A model generated the notes under the pieces. The model saw only the letters and a program-made list of their open reading frames with translations, did not search any database and had not been told where the DNA came from. A stretch of DNA of 64,000 nucleotides. Source: Morinoia aosen. Taxonomy: Eukaryota > Arthropoda > Malacostraca > Amphipoda > Talitridae. Below are positions 35,981-48,690 of this stretch, piece by piece (the first letter of the stretch is position 1; each line of letters starts with the position of its first letter). The translations under genes and the position numbers were made by a program. The DNA lies in NCBI GenBank assembly GCA_030386875.1, contig CM059564.1, forward strand, positions 71,629,436-71,693,435. Reading direction: 5' to 3'.

Positions 35981-38900
35981 TCACCTACACCTAGAACGTA
36001 GATTGTAGCTCCGCCGCTCTTTGAACGCCGCTCTTTCGTTCACGTGGTTTTCTCTTCTCAGCTCTTCATCTTCACTATCAATTGTTTCATATTCGCTTCC
36101 ATTCCCTGGCTCAGCTGCGACGTCCGACGTGCCGGGAAAAGCCTCGCCTCGTAAATGAGCAACTTTCAATCTGTCGAAGTGAACCCTTTCTTGACGGTTA
36201 CCATACAGTGCTTTGATGGTGGCATTTGTGTCGCTCCTTTTAGTGATTCGGAACGGTCCAATCCAGTCCGTTGGCCACGCGTTTGCAGCTTCGGCCTTTC
36301 CTGTCGGATTATGTAATAAAACGAGGTCTCCGATCTGCACCTGGTTGTTTTTCACACCTCTTTCCTTCATTTGCACGGACTTGTCGTGTGACGCCTTGGA
36401 CTTGGCCTTTACGATTTTGAACGCATTGTGGAGCCGGGCGCTAATCTCTGCACTGTAATTATCTCCTAAAGAATAATCCATGCGAGGTGTTTTCAGCCAG
36501 TCAACAACAGGAATTTCTGCGTCCCTACCAAAGAATAAATAATACGGAATTTCTTCAATAACACTTTGATAACTTGTGTTCAGCGCCAAGCACGTCCAAG
36601 GAAGTGCATCAGGCCACGAGGATTGGTCGTTGGCGGCAAGGTGTGATAAAATAGTCTTGATATTCTGATTTTGCCGTTCGGTCATCCCGTTTGATTGGGG
36701 ATGATATGCTGAGGTGTTGTAGTATTTTATTTTCAATTTTTCACACACATTTCTGAATAAAGCTGACGTGAACTCGGTGCCCCTGTCTGAGATGAGCGTC
36801 TTGGCTGGGCCGTACGAAGTCACGAATTTAGTCAACGCTTTCGTTACTTCCTCAGTTGTCTTGCTTCTGAGCGGAAACGCTGCAATATATCTACAGAAGT
36901 GATCGACCACGGTCAGGTTGTATTTGTGTCCCTCATTCGACACTGGGATTTCTATTAAATCAACGCCTATTCTGTCCAGAGGCTTGTCAATTTCAGGGAA
37001 TGAACCCATACTAACACAAATGCGATTGTTGATCTTACGTTTCTGACATTGCATGCACGAATCGACGTACTTGTTAACGTCACGCGCCATGTTAATCCAG
37101 TACCCGAATTCCATGAGCTTTTTCCACGTTTTAGCACGACCTTGGTGTGCACCGATTGTGCTGTCATGTGCCAATGTTATCGCTGCTTCTCTCAGAGCGT
37201 TTGGCACAACGATCAAGTGCCTTGTTCTATTAGGCTTTCGTTGCGTCTTTCTGAAATACAATATGCCTCCGTCGGTGAAGACCTCGGATTTCAGAGCGAG
37301 ACTTGGGGCGTCCCCTAATTTGTCACCTTCAAGATACCTCAGCACAGGCCCCCAAACGGGATCTTTTAATTGTTCTGCCCTCACCTTTTCTTTCTGCAAA
37401 CTAATTTCCGCCTCTTGCACACTGGGTGTTTCATCCAACATCGACGTGACGAACACTGTTTTGGGGACTCCGTCGTCTTGATTTTCTTCTTCGTTGTTGC
37501 TCGCAATGTTTCTCGACAGCGCGTCGGGTACCACGTTCTGAGCTCCTGGGCGATAAATTACCTCAAAATCATACTGTGAGAGTGTTAGGGCCCATCTCAT
37601 AATTCTGCTGTTCTTGGTGTTTTTACCTTGGAACAAATATTTGAGCGCCGTGTGATCAGTAATTACAACAAATTTATTACCTTACAGGTAAGGTGAAAAG
37701 TGATTTACAGCGGCGACCACTGCTAATCCTTCCCGCTCCGTAATTGAATAACGTTTTTTAGCATCATTGAATCTTTTGCTGAAGTATCCAATCGGTTGTT
37801 CCTTGCCATTACATTTTTGTGCCAGGACCGCGCCAGAGCCCTCATTTGAGGCATCACAGCTCAAGTAATACGTCTCATTTAGAGAAGGCTTCTTCAGAAC
37901 TGGAGCTTCTATCATGAGCTGCTTAAGTTTACAGAAGGCTTGCTCGTGTTCTTCCTTCCACTGGAACTTTCGCCCCTTTTTAGTCAGCGCATTAAGGGGT
38001 GCAGCTGTTGTAGCGAAATGCGGAATGAACCGCCGGTAGAAGTTCAGTGCAGCGACGAAGGATCGGACTTTGCGTGCGGTCGTCGGCCTAGGGTAATTCT
38101 GCATCGCATCCACGTTCTTGGGATCTGGAATAAGTCCCTCACGACTGATGTAACATCCTAGGTACTTCACTTGTTTTTGCGCAAATTTGAACTTGTCTAA
38201 GCCTATTTTTACTCCGGCACATTGAAACTCGTGCAACACTTCCCTTAAATTTTCTAGGTGACTCTCAAAAATCATAGAGCTGACGCACACATCGTCCAAG
38301 TAAATAGCGGCGAATTTTCCAAGTTGCCTTTTCAGAACATGACAAATTACTCTCTGGTACACTGATGTTGAACACTTGAGTCCCATAGGTAGCCTAAAGA
38401 ACTCGAAGTTGCCTTGTCGAGTCTGAAATGCCGTGTACTGCTTACTTTCTTCATCTAGCTCAATTTGATGGAAGGCTGATTTTGCATCGACAATGGAATA
38501 GTATTCTTTGCCAGCCACCTCCTCCAGTGTCCCTATGATGTTGGGAATCGGATAATGTACGTTTATTACCCGCATGTTTACAGCTCGCAAATCAAGGCCA
38601 ACTCTGTGACCTCCTCCAGGCTTCTTCACGAGTACGAGGGGGTTCTTCCAAGCACTTGTACTCTCTTGCACAACTCCACTTTCAATCATCTCCGAGACCT
38701 TTTTATCACTAATTTCTTGGCTGGTGTACGGAATACGCCATCCTTTCGTTTGAATTGGCCTGTAATCACTCAGCAAAATTTTGTATTTTACTCCTTTAAC
38801 GTGGCCAATATCCATCTCATCTGCACTAATTGTCTTGTGATATTCCTTCAGCAGGCTTCTGACTTGTCCTTGTTTTTCAGCATCCAAGTGACTGAGGTCA

Positions 38901-39712
38901 AGCTCATCAATTTGCTGAAAGCGCTTCTCTCTGCGGCGATTTTCTGCTTCGCTATTTTCCGCATTGTTTTCTTCTGCAGTTGCATCTTCATTCGAGATTT
39001 CGTGGCATGTTGCAATTATTGCTCCTTCAGTCAGAGCGATTTCTTCGGCAAAAGGGTTAAGTACAGGCATCAAAACATACCCGTTTTGTACCTTTGCAGC
39101 GGTGGCTCCGACGTAAGGCGCCCACTTAATTCTAGGCTCTAAAATTACTTCCTTCCCATCAAACTTGCCATCTGCTCGGCACTTCACCATGGTTTGCGCG
39201 CGAGGCTTCACTGTGATGTCCTCAGCCAGAGTGACAGATGTTTCTTCCCGCGTTACACACAGAATTTTCGGAGAAGCGTGTCCTGGTGCTGAAAACATGT
39301 TCACGTAAGTGCCAAAGAATGATGCCCTACGTTTTCCGAAGTCTAGCTTTGCGTTGACTTTGTTCATTACTTCCACTCCTATTAGCAGGTCTCCTGGGAA
39401 TGCATTTTCCCGCACAACAAAACATCTCTGAACAATTTTCTGACCGTTAACTTTGATTGGCACATTAATCTTTCCCAGCACCGGTACGGGCTCCTCTCCA
39501 ATTGTTTTTAATGCAGTCGAAGTTCCTTTTACACTAGCATTTTTAATCCCCGCAACCACACGCTCTTTCACCAAGCATATATTTGCTCCGGTATCAAGAA
39601 GTGCGGTTACAGGTGCACCATTCACTTGGAGTATTACGCTGGGATTTATTATCGGAGCTAACGGTCTCCTATTCCGTTTTTTGGCTGTCCTGCAAAATGT
39701 TGCACTCTGCAA
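35981..39712 (-). pseudogene. pol region of the inner element
   Basis: Minus strand, in order. Aspartic protease with ALLDTGANICLV near 39.6 kb. Reverse transcriptase with VGLDLRAVN, YYSIVDAKSAFHQIELDEES and the catalytic YLDDVCV (about 38.65-38.25 kb). RNase H with YYLSCDASNEGSGAVLAQ (about 37.9-37.6 kb). Integrase with an H2C2 finger (HDSTIGAHQ ... CMQCQKRK), LISDRGTEFTS and YHPQSNGMTERQNQ (about 37.2-36.5 kb). A GPF-type C-terminal module follows near 36.25 kb. All key motifs of a Ty3/gypsy Pol are visible. Treated as a fossil; nearly whole. Confidence 0.88.
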
Positions 39713-40697
39713 TCAGCTCTTAGGTGCCCAAATTTTCCACAGTTGACGCACGGCGGTGGCACTGCTCTATACTGTGCTAAGTCCACTGCAGGTGCAGGTG
39801 GTACTTCCGGATGCGGCTGTGGTTCTCTTGCGTGGTAAATTTGGTGCTGATGACTCCTAAGTCTGCCTCTTTCCCTCCAGTATGGCGCTTCATAATTTCC
39901 TCTTTGATGATAAAGAGAGTGTCGTGTCTGTCTGTTCCTTTCCTTCCAGTGTGGCGCTTCATTGCGGTGGCCTCTTTGCCGCTGTGGCGAATGCCGCATC
40001 GTGTGGCCGACACGTGCAGTCTCATGCTGTGGCCTCCTCTCGCTTCGCTGCGCTCTCTCTCTCTCTCCGGTTCCCTCCTCTCTGTCGTTTCCCTTGGTAC
40101 TGGTACTATTCGTCGATTTTCCACTTCGATTGCCATGTCCCTCAATTCTTGTACTGTCTTAGGTCGCGCATCACTTCGGAAGGGTCGCGTGATATCATCC
40201 CTTAATCTGAGCCACATCAAATCTATAATAACTCGTTCCGGATGTTCTAGATAATTCTCGTTGTACAGCCTTTCCAGGCGCGTCAGGTACTCTGAAACTC
40301 CCTCTCGGCTTGTTTGCTTTTTGGTTACTATTTCAAACAGCGCTTGAGTCGGATGTTCAACTTGGTCGGCGTAAGAGCGCAGCCAGGTTTCTGCTTCTCG
40401 TAGGTTCGTTAGTGTACCATTTATTTGATTGCATTCCTTTGCCTCTTGTGGACCTAGGCATAGGAAGAATGCATTCACCTGCTCGCTGTTATTCAGATTA
40501 CCAGTCAAAAACTTCAACCTTGCCATATGTTCCCCCACATCATCGCCCCTCCTGAATTTGGCCCCTATGGCTCCCACGCAACTGGTTACCACGGGCATGT
40601 TAACTGCTTCCTCTTCGGGCTGTGGTGGCGTTGCTGGCTTATTTCTGCGGGCGTTGTTCCTTCTCCCGCGCGCAGGCATAGTGTCGATCTTCTCCAA
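39713..40697 (-). pseudogene. gag region of the inner element
   Basis: A Gag-type protein region with the capsid stretch LRSYADQVEHPTQALFEIV and YLTRLERLYNENYLEHPERV. An Arg-rich tail and a CCHC zinc knuckle, CVNCGKFGHLRADC, follow near 39.75 kb. It precedes pol in the usual order. Fossil. Confidence 0.85.
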
Positions 40698-41053
40698 TTC
40701 AATTTTCCAAAACTCAAAATTTTGCGATCACTCAAATAATTTTTTAAACTTACTCACTGTGGAATTTCACTGAAACTTTGAATTAATCGTGTGAGCACAC
40801 TAGAATTTTCTCACTGAATCTTATCACTTTCATAAACGCTTTCACTTTCCTTAGCTATATGATAGTGCGCTTGCTGGCTTCTGGCACCGGAACACAGAAA
40901 ATCATCACCTTGCGAGTTATGTACCTCTACTGAATTTCTGTACGTTTTGCACATGAAATAACCAAACAAAAAAAAATACAATGTAACTGTTACACTATAC
41001 CCACAAAATTCACAAAATTACAAAGCGATCGTATTGATCTTACCAAATTGGGA

Positions 41054-42727
41054 TGTCACGAGAAATGGGCCCTCCTCCTTGTTAACACTTCATTAACAAG
41101 AAGTACAGGTTCTCGGAATTGAGGGAATGGCGCACCTCCATGATACATAAACAACACAAAATTAATGAATAATAATCGGCAATTACAGTACATATACTAA
41201 AACGGAAAGGTACTCACCGGTGATCGCTGACCCACTTACGCAGCGCATTTTCTGAGCGCCCTCCTTGGTATTACGATTGCTCGCTTCTAATATTGTGGGG
41301 CATGATACACAGGATAAACTACGATTAACATTTATACTTTCCAGCTATACGTCATACAAACATTAATGAGCGTACACACAATGAATGGTGTTAGGAATAA
41401 TGCCAATTAAGTAATGGAATCAAATAGCATACGTCAAATGACTTACATCACATAATTATACTGAAATTTTGGCTGGCCGGCCGCCGCTAAGTTTACAAGA
41501 GTTACACATGAGAATTCATCTATCTTGTCCTATTTCTATCTCAGTTATTCCAGCAGCACAGTGGGCGATGGTCACTTCAACCACAAACATTCGTCCGCGA
41601 CTCGCTTCAGTTCAAAGGCCTGTCTTATTCACTGTTCAGAAAATGTCTAGTGATGACGTTATTTTGCTTATTCCGCTTCAGTATATTCACACGTCAATTT
41701 CCTTTCATTCGAGCTGATCAATCCTCAGACATATGACTCCATCCCACCTGTCAAGATAAATTTTGACTTGTTACTTTTTAAGCATGCCAATGACGTTCCC
41801 TCAAATATCTCAAATTTTTACTTCACCGAATGCCAATAAATTTCACTAATATTTATTTTAACAAATTTTAGAACCTGTTATTTTTTTAGAACCTGTGTAT
41901 CTCTTACCCGCCCCAAGACGTTACAGCTAAATGTTACATTAAATTATTTCCACGCTGGTTGGATTTTGCTTTACTTCTCTGAAACTAAAACGAGAAATGT
42001 ATGAATTTTGAATTACATTATAGCGACGCCTTTAGTATAAATTTTCAATATATCCAATAACCACTTTTCATAATATCTTTGAGCACGTTTGTTACAGCGA
42101 ACACACCCGTGTTTTATCTCTTATACTTCGCGCTCCGGCGTTGACTGCAGAACTACCTTCTGTTCCTAAGCTGCCCCGCGTATTTTCTCGAGGGTTGTCC
42201 CCTCTCTCACCTTCGGCCTATAAGAATCTTCGAAACTTGACTGCGACCGCCTACATCTTTTCTAATTGGTAGTACCGCATTCTCACGCTCAGCTCCTTCG
42301 AACCCGACCGTTGGTTTGCCGTCTCTCTCGGCTTAAGTGTCTCGATTTATATTTGACCACAAGGCGGCTTTTGTTGCGCATGGGTAGGCATTTTTCCGAA
42401 CGTCTACAGTTTCCCAGGACTGGCCCGCATGAAAAAAAATTGCTAACACCACATAATAGACCCCTCCAGAAACAACACACAATGTAAACAGACATCGTTT
42501 GGGCTCTCGCATCTTATCGCGGCCTCCTAACATTGCTGAGTCAAAACATACGGCATAAAAACATACATGTTGAAGCGACCCTCCCGTACTGCTGGGATTT
42601 TCTGAGATATGGCATTTTCTGAGATATTTCTAAGTAAGCCCAAAATTTATTACACACAATTAAAATTTTTCCCTAAATCCTCATTTTTAATTCGCAAAAA
42701 TTGATTATTCTTAACAGATTCTCGACA
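41054..42727 (-). repeat. 5' LTR of the inner element (right on the map)
   Basis: 1674 bp, partner of 31628-33305. Transcription of the element would start in this LTR and run to the left. The sequence just inside it contains TTTGGTAAGATC on the minus strand, which may include a weak primer-binding site. Confidence 0.92.
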
Positions 42728-43036
42728 ATTTGTACTTGGTCAGCGTCGACAATTTTACCCTCGACAAAGTCGTAGAATACGTCCGAACTTATTGCGACAT
42801 TAAAGAAGGCCGCCGTAAAGAAAAGTTGCCGGAACGCTTCGTGGATGCCGTGCAGAAAAAGGACAGTCTTTCTCTAATGATCAGACTGTCGCTACTGCGG
42901 CAGAGAGCACGGGAAGAACAATTGCCCAGCGTTCGGAAAGAGATGCAACTTGTGTGGGAAGCTGACTCACTTCGCTAAGTGTGCATGAAAGCTCAGCGTC
43001 CTTCTGGCCGTCGTCCAGTAAGGACAGCGTTCGCAG

Positions 43037-46000
43037 TTGTCAACGCCTCTACTAGCTCCACAAGGCTCCGTCGGCCACACTTCAGAGGACGAGGAGCCCT
43101 TCTTCCTAGGTGAATGCAAGGATAGCTGTAGTGAGGGTTGGGTGGTAGAGCTTTCACTGGCGGGTTCCTCTCTGGTAAAGTTTAAGATAGACACTGGTGC
43201 TGACGTAAGCCTTTTGAATTTTGAGTCTTATAGGAGACTCAGTCCGTTGCCAGTTTTGCAGCCTACTCGGCACAAATTAATAACGCCTAGCGGTCAGTTG
43301 CATATTTTGGGCTCTTTTAAAACTACTATACATTATAGAGACACGCAGACTGAAGGGATTTTTTACGTAATGACTTGTGCTAACACAACCTGTAATCTTT
43401 TAAGTCGTGAATTGTCCGAAAGAATTGGAGTGGTAAAATATGTCAGTGAGCTTAAAATTGGGGAAAATTTGTTCGGATTTGGTACGTGGTTAACAGAACC
43501 GGTAAGGTTTTGCGTGAAATCGGGAGTAGAACCGAGTTCTGTTAACACAAGTAGGCATATAGCAGCGCCGTTAAGGGAGCCGGTAAAATTGTCTTTAGAT
43601 AAAATGGTAGCCGAGGGCGTAATCGAAAAAGAAAGTAAGCCGACTGCTTGGGTTAGCCCCATGGTGCCAGTAGTACAAAGATTGCCCTAGTCAGGAAAAA
43701 TTAAAGCTAGAACTTGTGTTGATTATAGGGCACTCAACAGGGGTCTGAAAAGGGAAATTAATTGTCTTACAGGTTAGCGGGAGCAAAATATTTTTCGAAA
43801 CTCGATGCCGCTTCTGGGTTCTTCCAGATTCCGATTTCAGAGTCTTCGAAAGACTTGACTACTTTCATAACTCCTTTTGGTAGATTTAGATTTATAAAGG
43901 TTGCCGATGGGAATTAATATCGCTCAGGAGATATATCAAAGAAAAATGATAGAATTGTTTGGTGACATGGAAGGAGTGCTTGTTTATTTGGACGACGTAT
44001 TGGTATTCGGAAGATCGAAAGATGAGCATGATATGGTCTTGGGGGCGTATTGGAGAGAATCGACAAATCTGGTCTGAAACTAAACAAGGCAAAATGTGTT
44101 TTCAATGTGCAATCTGTGGAATTTCTCGGCCACATAATTGATGAGAGAGGTATACAAGCAAGTCCGGATAAGGTGGAGTGTATAAAGTCTCTTCCTGCTC
44201 ATAAAGATGTGAAAGACTTGCGTCGGATACTGGGGATGGTAAATTTTTTGACTAGGTTTATTCCTCGCTCAAAATTCGTGCTAAAGCCTTTGCATGATTT
44301 ACTTGTTAGAGACGCAAGGTGGCAGTGGGATTTCGCTCAAATCGAGGCTTTCAGAAGGATTAAGGAAATGTTAGGCAAAGTGCCTGTTTTAGCTTTTTTC
44401 GACCCGCGTAGAGAAACTGTAGTGTCGGCGGATGCCAGTAGAATAGGATTAGGGGGAGTACTGTTGCAGAGACACGAAAATGGTTCCGACCAGTAGCATA
44501 TTGCTCGAGGGGACTGAGTAAGGCAGAAGAAAACTACGCGCAAATTGAACTAGAGTGTCTAGATGCGGTGTGGGCTTGCGAAAAATTTCAATTTTATTTG
44601 AGCGGTCTCGACTTCACGTTGCAGACGGACCATAAGCCCTTGGTGCCTTTAATCAACACTCGTGCGCTGCACGACACTCCGGTGAGATGTCAGAGACTTT
44701 TGATGAGACTAGCTAGGTTTTCTCCGACAGCAGAGTTTGTGCCAGGGAAGAGAATGGTTGTGTTTGACGCTCTTTCAAGAGCTGTCGTTAAGGTTAAGGA
44801 ATCTAATTGTGAGACAGAAGAGTCTTTGCATAGCTACGTTAGATCAGTAGTGTCATTTTTGCCCGCAACTCAGTCTAAGCTATCCCAAATTGCTGAAAAT
44901 CAGGCTAATGACCCATGTTTGAAACTAGTTGTTGAATTCATTCGAGCATCGTGGCCTAAAGGAGCTAACTACGATAATATTGAAGAATATTTTGCTGCCC
45001 GAAATGATCTAACTATAGTTAACGGTCTCCTAGTTTTTAAAAGTAGAATAGTGATACCGAAAAGTCTTCAGACTGAAATGTTAAGAAAGATACATGCGGA
45101 CGGGCATTTCAGTTTGCGCAAATGTAGAGAAAGAGCACAGACGTCGGTTTGGTGGCCAGGGATCTCGAGAGATTTATCTAATTATATTACTCATTGCCAA
45201 TTCTGTCAAATTCATAGGCGTAAAAATAAGATGGAACCAAGGAAAATTTCGAAATTGCCAGAAAGACCATGGATGAAACTAGGAGCTGATCTTTTTGAAT
45301 ATGCTAATCAAACTTATCTCATAGTTATAGATTATTTTAGTAGGTTGATCAACTTGAAACTTTTACTTAGCTTGGACAGTAAGAGCGTTATTGATGAACT
45401 AACTGACATTTTTAGTTTGTTTGGCATACCTGAAATTTTAAGAACGGATGGTGGGCCCCAGTTCACTAGTTACCTATTCTATAATTTCACTCGTAACCAT
45501 GATATAAAGCATGAACTATCTGACCCCTATTGTCCGCAGAGTAACGGGTGCGCGGAGAGGGCAGTAAGGGTTGCCAAACGCCTACTAGCATCAGAGGACC
45601 CCCCTGCCGCGCTGCTGGCGTACCGCAACACCCCCACGGAGGTCAACGGATTTTCACCCGCGCAGTTACTCATGGGCAGATCGCTTCGTACGAATTTGCC
45701 TGTGCTGCCAGATACGCTCGTCCCGTATACTCCTAATGCAGCCATCGTTAAGAGAAACGATAGAGAGTCGAAGAGCAGAACTGCAAGAGGTTTCAACAGT
45801 AGGCATGGTGCGAAAGAGTTGCCTCAACTGTCTGAGGACGGGTGAGTGAGAGTGAGGCTGCCGGGTGAAAGGCGCTGGAGTGCTACGACGGCCGCGGCAG
45901 CAGCTGGATTGAGACCTAATTCGTACGTTATTAGGAACAGGAGATTCCTGCAACACGTTCCTGAGTCAGGCTTCTCAAACGCCGGGATGAGCCGGCACTC

Positions 46001-46151
46001 CGTGGGGACTGAGGGGGCCGCGCGCTGGCGAGAGGGGTCCGAAGAGCGGCTGGGCGACCTGGCTCCCTCTCCTGCAGCACGTGGTGCTGAAGTTCAACTT
46101 AGTAGATATGGCAGAGTTATTAAACCTGTTGATAGATTTCAGGCAGGATGA
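43037..46151 (+). pseudogene. pol region of the outer element
   Basis: Plus strand, in order. Protease with VKFKIDTGADVSLLNF near 43.18 kb. Reverse transcriptase with GVIEKESKPTAWVSPMV, VDYRALN and a Y/D-D box near 43.99 kb. RNase H ([17 protein letters not shown] near 44.42 kb; LQTDHKPLVPL near 44.62 kb). Integrase with HADGHFSLRKCRER and CQFCQIHRRK (H2C2), LRTDGGPQFTS and YCPQSNGCAERAVR (45.1-45.57 kb). A basic C-terminal tail ends near 46.15 kb. Fossil with several breaks. Confidence 0.85.
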
Positions 46152-46247
46152 TTATTTGTCTCGTGTACCTTTGTGTTGTGAATTAATAAAGTATTTGTGA
46201 ACCTGAGTTCATAGGGGGAGGGCTAATACACTTTCTAAAAATCTTTT

Positions 46248-46260
46248 AGAAAGGGGGAGA
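46248..46260 (+). other. Polypurine tract of the outer element
   Basis: AGAAAGGGGGAGA lies immediately before the 3' LTR, the usual site of plus-strand priming. Confidence 0.8.
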
Positions 46261-46441
46261 TGTACCGAGAGGTGTCTCAAAGGCGTGTCTCAGCCACATT
46301 GTGGATAATCTTTTAGTGCGGCTATGTGCCCTCTACTTGGGCGATGTTGGTGCGGCTGTGCGCCCGTTGTTGACGGTCTGACGCTTGTGAAGTACATGCT
46401 CCTGTGGGCGCACTCGTTTGTCCTAACCTCCTGGCGATACA
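46261..46441 (+). repeat. 3' LTR of the outer element
   Basis: 181 bp, paired with 30977-31157, followed by the second CTACC target copy. Confidence 0.92.
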
Positions 46442-46446
46442 CTACC

Positions 46447-47481
46447 CAGAAAATAAAGTCCGTCATTTTTTGACAGATTTTTTTTAAATTTGCCCCATAG
46501 GTGCGAAATCATACCACAATTCTTTTTTGTTTTGAGTATTCTTTATATTTTTTCAAAAAATTGATTTTTTTAGGAATAAGTGGAAAAATGGGTATTGCGG
46601 AAAATATTACTTATCCTACAATGCGAAGTTGCAGAACCGGCAACATATTTTTTTAGCTAGCTAAATGTAATGCTTATAGAAATACTGCATTGATTTTTCG
46701 ATTTTCATTGAATTTTGGAAATTTTTTCGCAAAAATGTCATCATTTTTATTTTGTCCTTATTTTTCTCATAGTGTTCAAACTAAATCAAATTTTAAAAAT
46801 CTATTGCAGCTTTTCTATAGCTTTTTATAAGCTCTTTCGATTGGTATATTTTCTATTCCTGTACTTCTAAAATAAATAGACCAAATAAGCTCGTGACTCA
46901 AAACAGCCACCATCAAAGCACACCCACTGTTACATCTTCAGAATTCGTTCACTGAGTGATAGAATGTTTCGTTTTCGTACGAAAGCATTTCGAGAAAGGC
47001 CATAGGCAAGCTCTCCTGCTAATTTCCGCCTGCAAACGCTCAAAACTTGGTCATAGTAGTAAGGGGGAAGGTGGGATTACCTTGCCATTGGTATGCGATG
47101 CGGGTTGACAAGTGATCTAACAAAGGCAAGGTTAGCACTATTAATGATTTCCCTCCACAGGTATTGCGGTTGTAGGATGAATCGTGTTTTAATTCGTTCT
47201 GTGAATTTAATTAAATTTCACAGTTGAAGGGATCACCAATCCTACCGAGGAGGCTGCAGATTGTCGCAGGATCTTCTGAGCCTGAGCATCGTAATCTAAT
47301 GAGAATGTTGTTGTCTTTGCGTAATTCACGGTTGTGTGAGTTGCCTCTGCAACCAATAATTCGCAACTATAGTCAATTGTTCACATTATGATGAAGTGCT
47401 GAGGAGCTGCGCAAATGTGTAGAAATCATTTTATTAACATAATTATAGGGTTATTGGTAAGCCATCAAAGATAGACTAAAT
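46447..47481. other. No gene recognised
   Basis: AT-rich DNA right of the outer LTR element, with T-rich runs to about 46.9 kb and no supported frame. Confidence 0.5.
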
Positions 47482-47650
47482 AATCATTTCTCGATTGTCG
47501 TGTCTCTAAGAACGGAGAAAATTTTGTGCATATCGCTAGCCAACGTTTACGGGATTAAGAAATCGTTATTTAACTTCTGTTCCAACGTTTTCAAAATCCA
47601 CGGGATCAAAACACTTGTAATCAGCGCATTCAATATATGTTCGTCTTTTA
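47482..47650 (+). repeat. 169-bp repeat, copy 2
   Basis: Partner of 30422-30590, same orientation, with only a few differences. It is followed at about 100 bp by the inverted LINE tail copy T4. Confidence 0.85.
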
Positions 47651-47756
47651 TGCAAACCTTGCACAAAATTTACAGCTCAAACGAACTCTCGCAAAGCAAC
47701 CTTACATGGGTTGTTAGGCTCACTCTTCTGCATGTTCACAAGGGATTAATCTTGGA

Positions 47757-48690
47757 AGAAAAAAACGATAGTTTATTTCCAATGAAGATGATTCAAAAAG
47801 CACATCATTGGTTTTTAAAATATCTTAAAGTAAGGATCCTTAGTTGATGCACACGCATGAGTATCGTTGTACCCGTGTCACTAGTCGAAACAAGTGATTG
47901 AGGGCAATGTATTTCTATCGTTACTTAATCTAGATTTTATAATGTATGTAACCACCACTTGAAAAGAAGACATAATTTCAGTGACTATGTATTGTTGAAA
48001 ACACTCTTTTAAGTTCACACTTACATTGAAATACTAGCTCAGGGGCTATCGGTATAAGGAATTATTTTTGAAAGTAAAACGGGTGGATTAAAATAATTCT
48101 GCGTCTAAGGTAACGAGGTCGACATTCAGAACTGTATTTTCACTCCTACGTATCAACTAAATAATCTGCCCATCAAGGGACTCGGAGAAGATGTTTTTAT
48201 CACGCCACGAATTTATGATATTTCCATGCAAATAATATGACACAAAAGAGTCCACCTGAGTCAAAAACATGAAAAGGATTGTTCTACAACGACAACCGAG
48301 ACATGTGCAACATAATTGGAGTAATACGTGAAATTAACCACCTAGATAGGGCTGTCACAATATACTCAAGAACGTAAGAAATGATATGATAAATTGCACC
48401 ACAAAAAGCTAACAAGAACATTTTAGGACATGAATATGGGAAGAAAATATTATTATCTCCTATACGGTTAACACATTAGACAAAATTACTTTATTTTTAA
48501 AAAAGTCCATGATGCAAATTTTTTTGATTGATAAGCATACATAGGTGCCATGACGGTCTAGTTCAATACTTGTTCAAAGACGGAAAGAAAGAATATAAAA
48601 TGTATTCTATAGCTAGTTAACTGAAGTTGAATTGTGTTTGTTAATTCATTGAAGCAATAAATATTGAAAAACTGAACAGAAACACAATAA
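47757..48690 (-). repeat. 5'-truncated LINE copy T4 (3' region only)
   Basis: Read on the minus strand from 48690, it matches LINE-B from about 25.13 kb to 25.89 kb, then continues without interruption into the 3' tail (CCTCAATCACTTGTTTCGAC ... TTGGAAATAAACTATCG). Shared phrases include GAGTCCACCTGAGTC, TACAACGnCAACC and GGATTAAAATAATTCTGC. No coding part is present. It shows what the LINE-B 3' region looked like before the DNA element landed in it. Confidence 0.8.

Larger units (their letters stand above)
31628..42727 (-). mobile_element. Inner Ty3/gypsy element (fossil, nearly whole)
   Basis: An 11.1-kb LTR retrotransposon in minus orientation, inserted into the gag of the outer element. 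LTRs are at 31628-33305 and 41054-42727 (1678 and 1674 bp), both TGTCACGAG...CTCGACA, with the 4-bp target duplication ATTT at 31624-31627 and 42728-42731. It carries gag and pol in the usual Ty3/gypsy order. The LTRs differ by some 25-30 substitutions plus a microsatellite change by eye, roughly 1.6-1.8 percent, so it is young. The coding region looks nearly whole, with about two breaks, one of which may be the natural gag-pol junction. Very long LTRs and a long 3' non-coding part recall the Osvaldo/Ulysses type, a tentative call. Confidence 0.92.
31326..42987 (+). pseudogene. gag region of the outer element, in two parts
   Basis: The first part lies at about 31.33-31.62 kb and the second at about 42.73-42.99 kb, on either side of the inner LTR element. 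The first part shows the capsid-type stretch FQKRVQETSESEEVYLRALY and DQYIAGLKDEVL, typical of Ty3/gypsy Gag. A nucleocapsid CCHC knuckle (CNLCGKLTHFAKC) lies near 42.95 kb. Fossil. Confidence 0.8.
30977..46441 (+). mobile_element. Outer Ty3/gypsy element (fossil), split by a second LTR element
   Basis: A long terminal repeat retrotransposon of the Ty3/gypsy group. LTRs are at 30977-31157 and 46261-46441 (181 bp each, TG...CA ends), flanked by the 5-bp target duplication CTACC (30972-30976 and 46442-46446). It has a tRNA primer-binding site, gag with a CCHC knuckle, pol ordered protease, reverse transcriptase, RNase H, integrase, and a polypurine tract. Without the inner element it would be about 4.4 kb. 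The gag style resembles the mag-like lineage, a tentative call. The coding part is broken in roughly half a dozen places or more, beside the large insertion. The LTRs differ at about 3 of 181 positions, so the insertion is fairly young. Confidence 0.9.

Noticed and set aside
37053-40773. Long plus-strand frames such as 38555-39142 and 37053-37481
   Set aside because: They are antisense shadows of the inner element's gag-pol.
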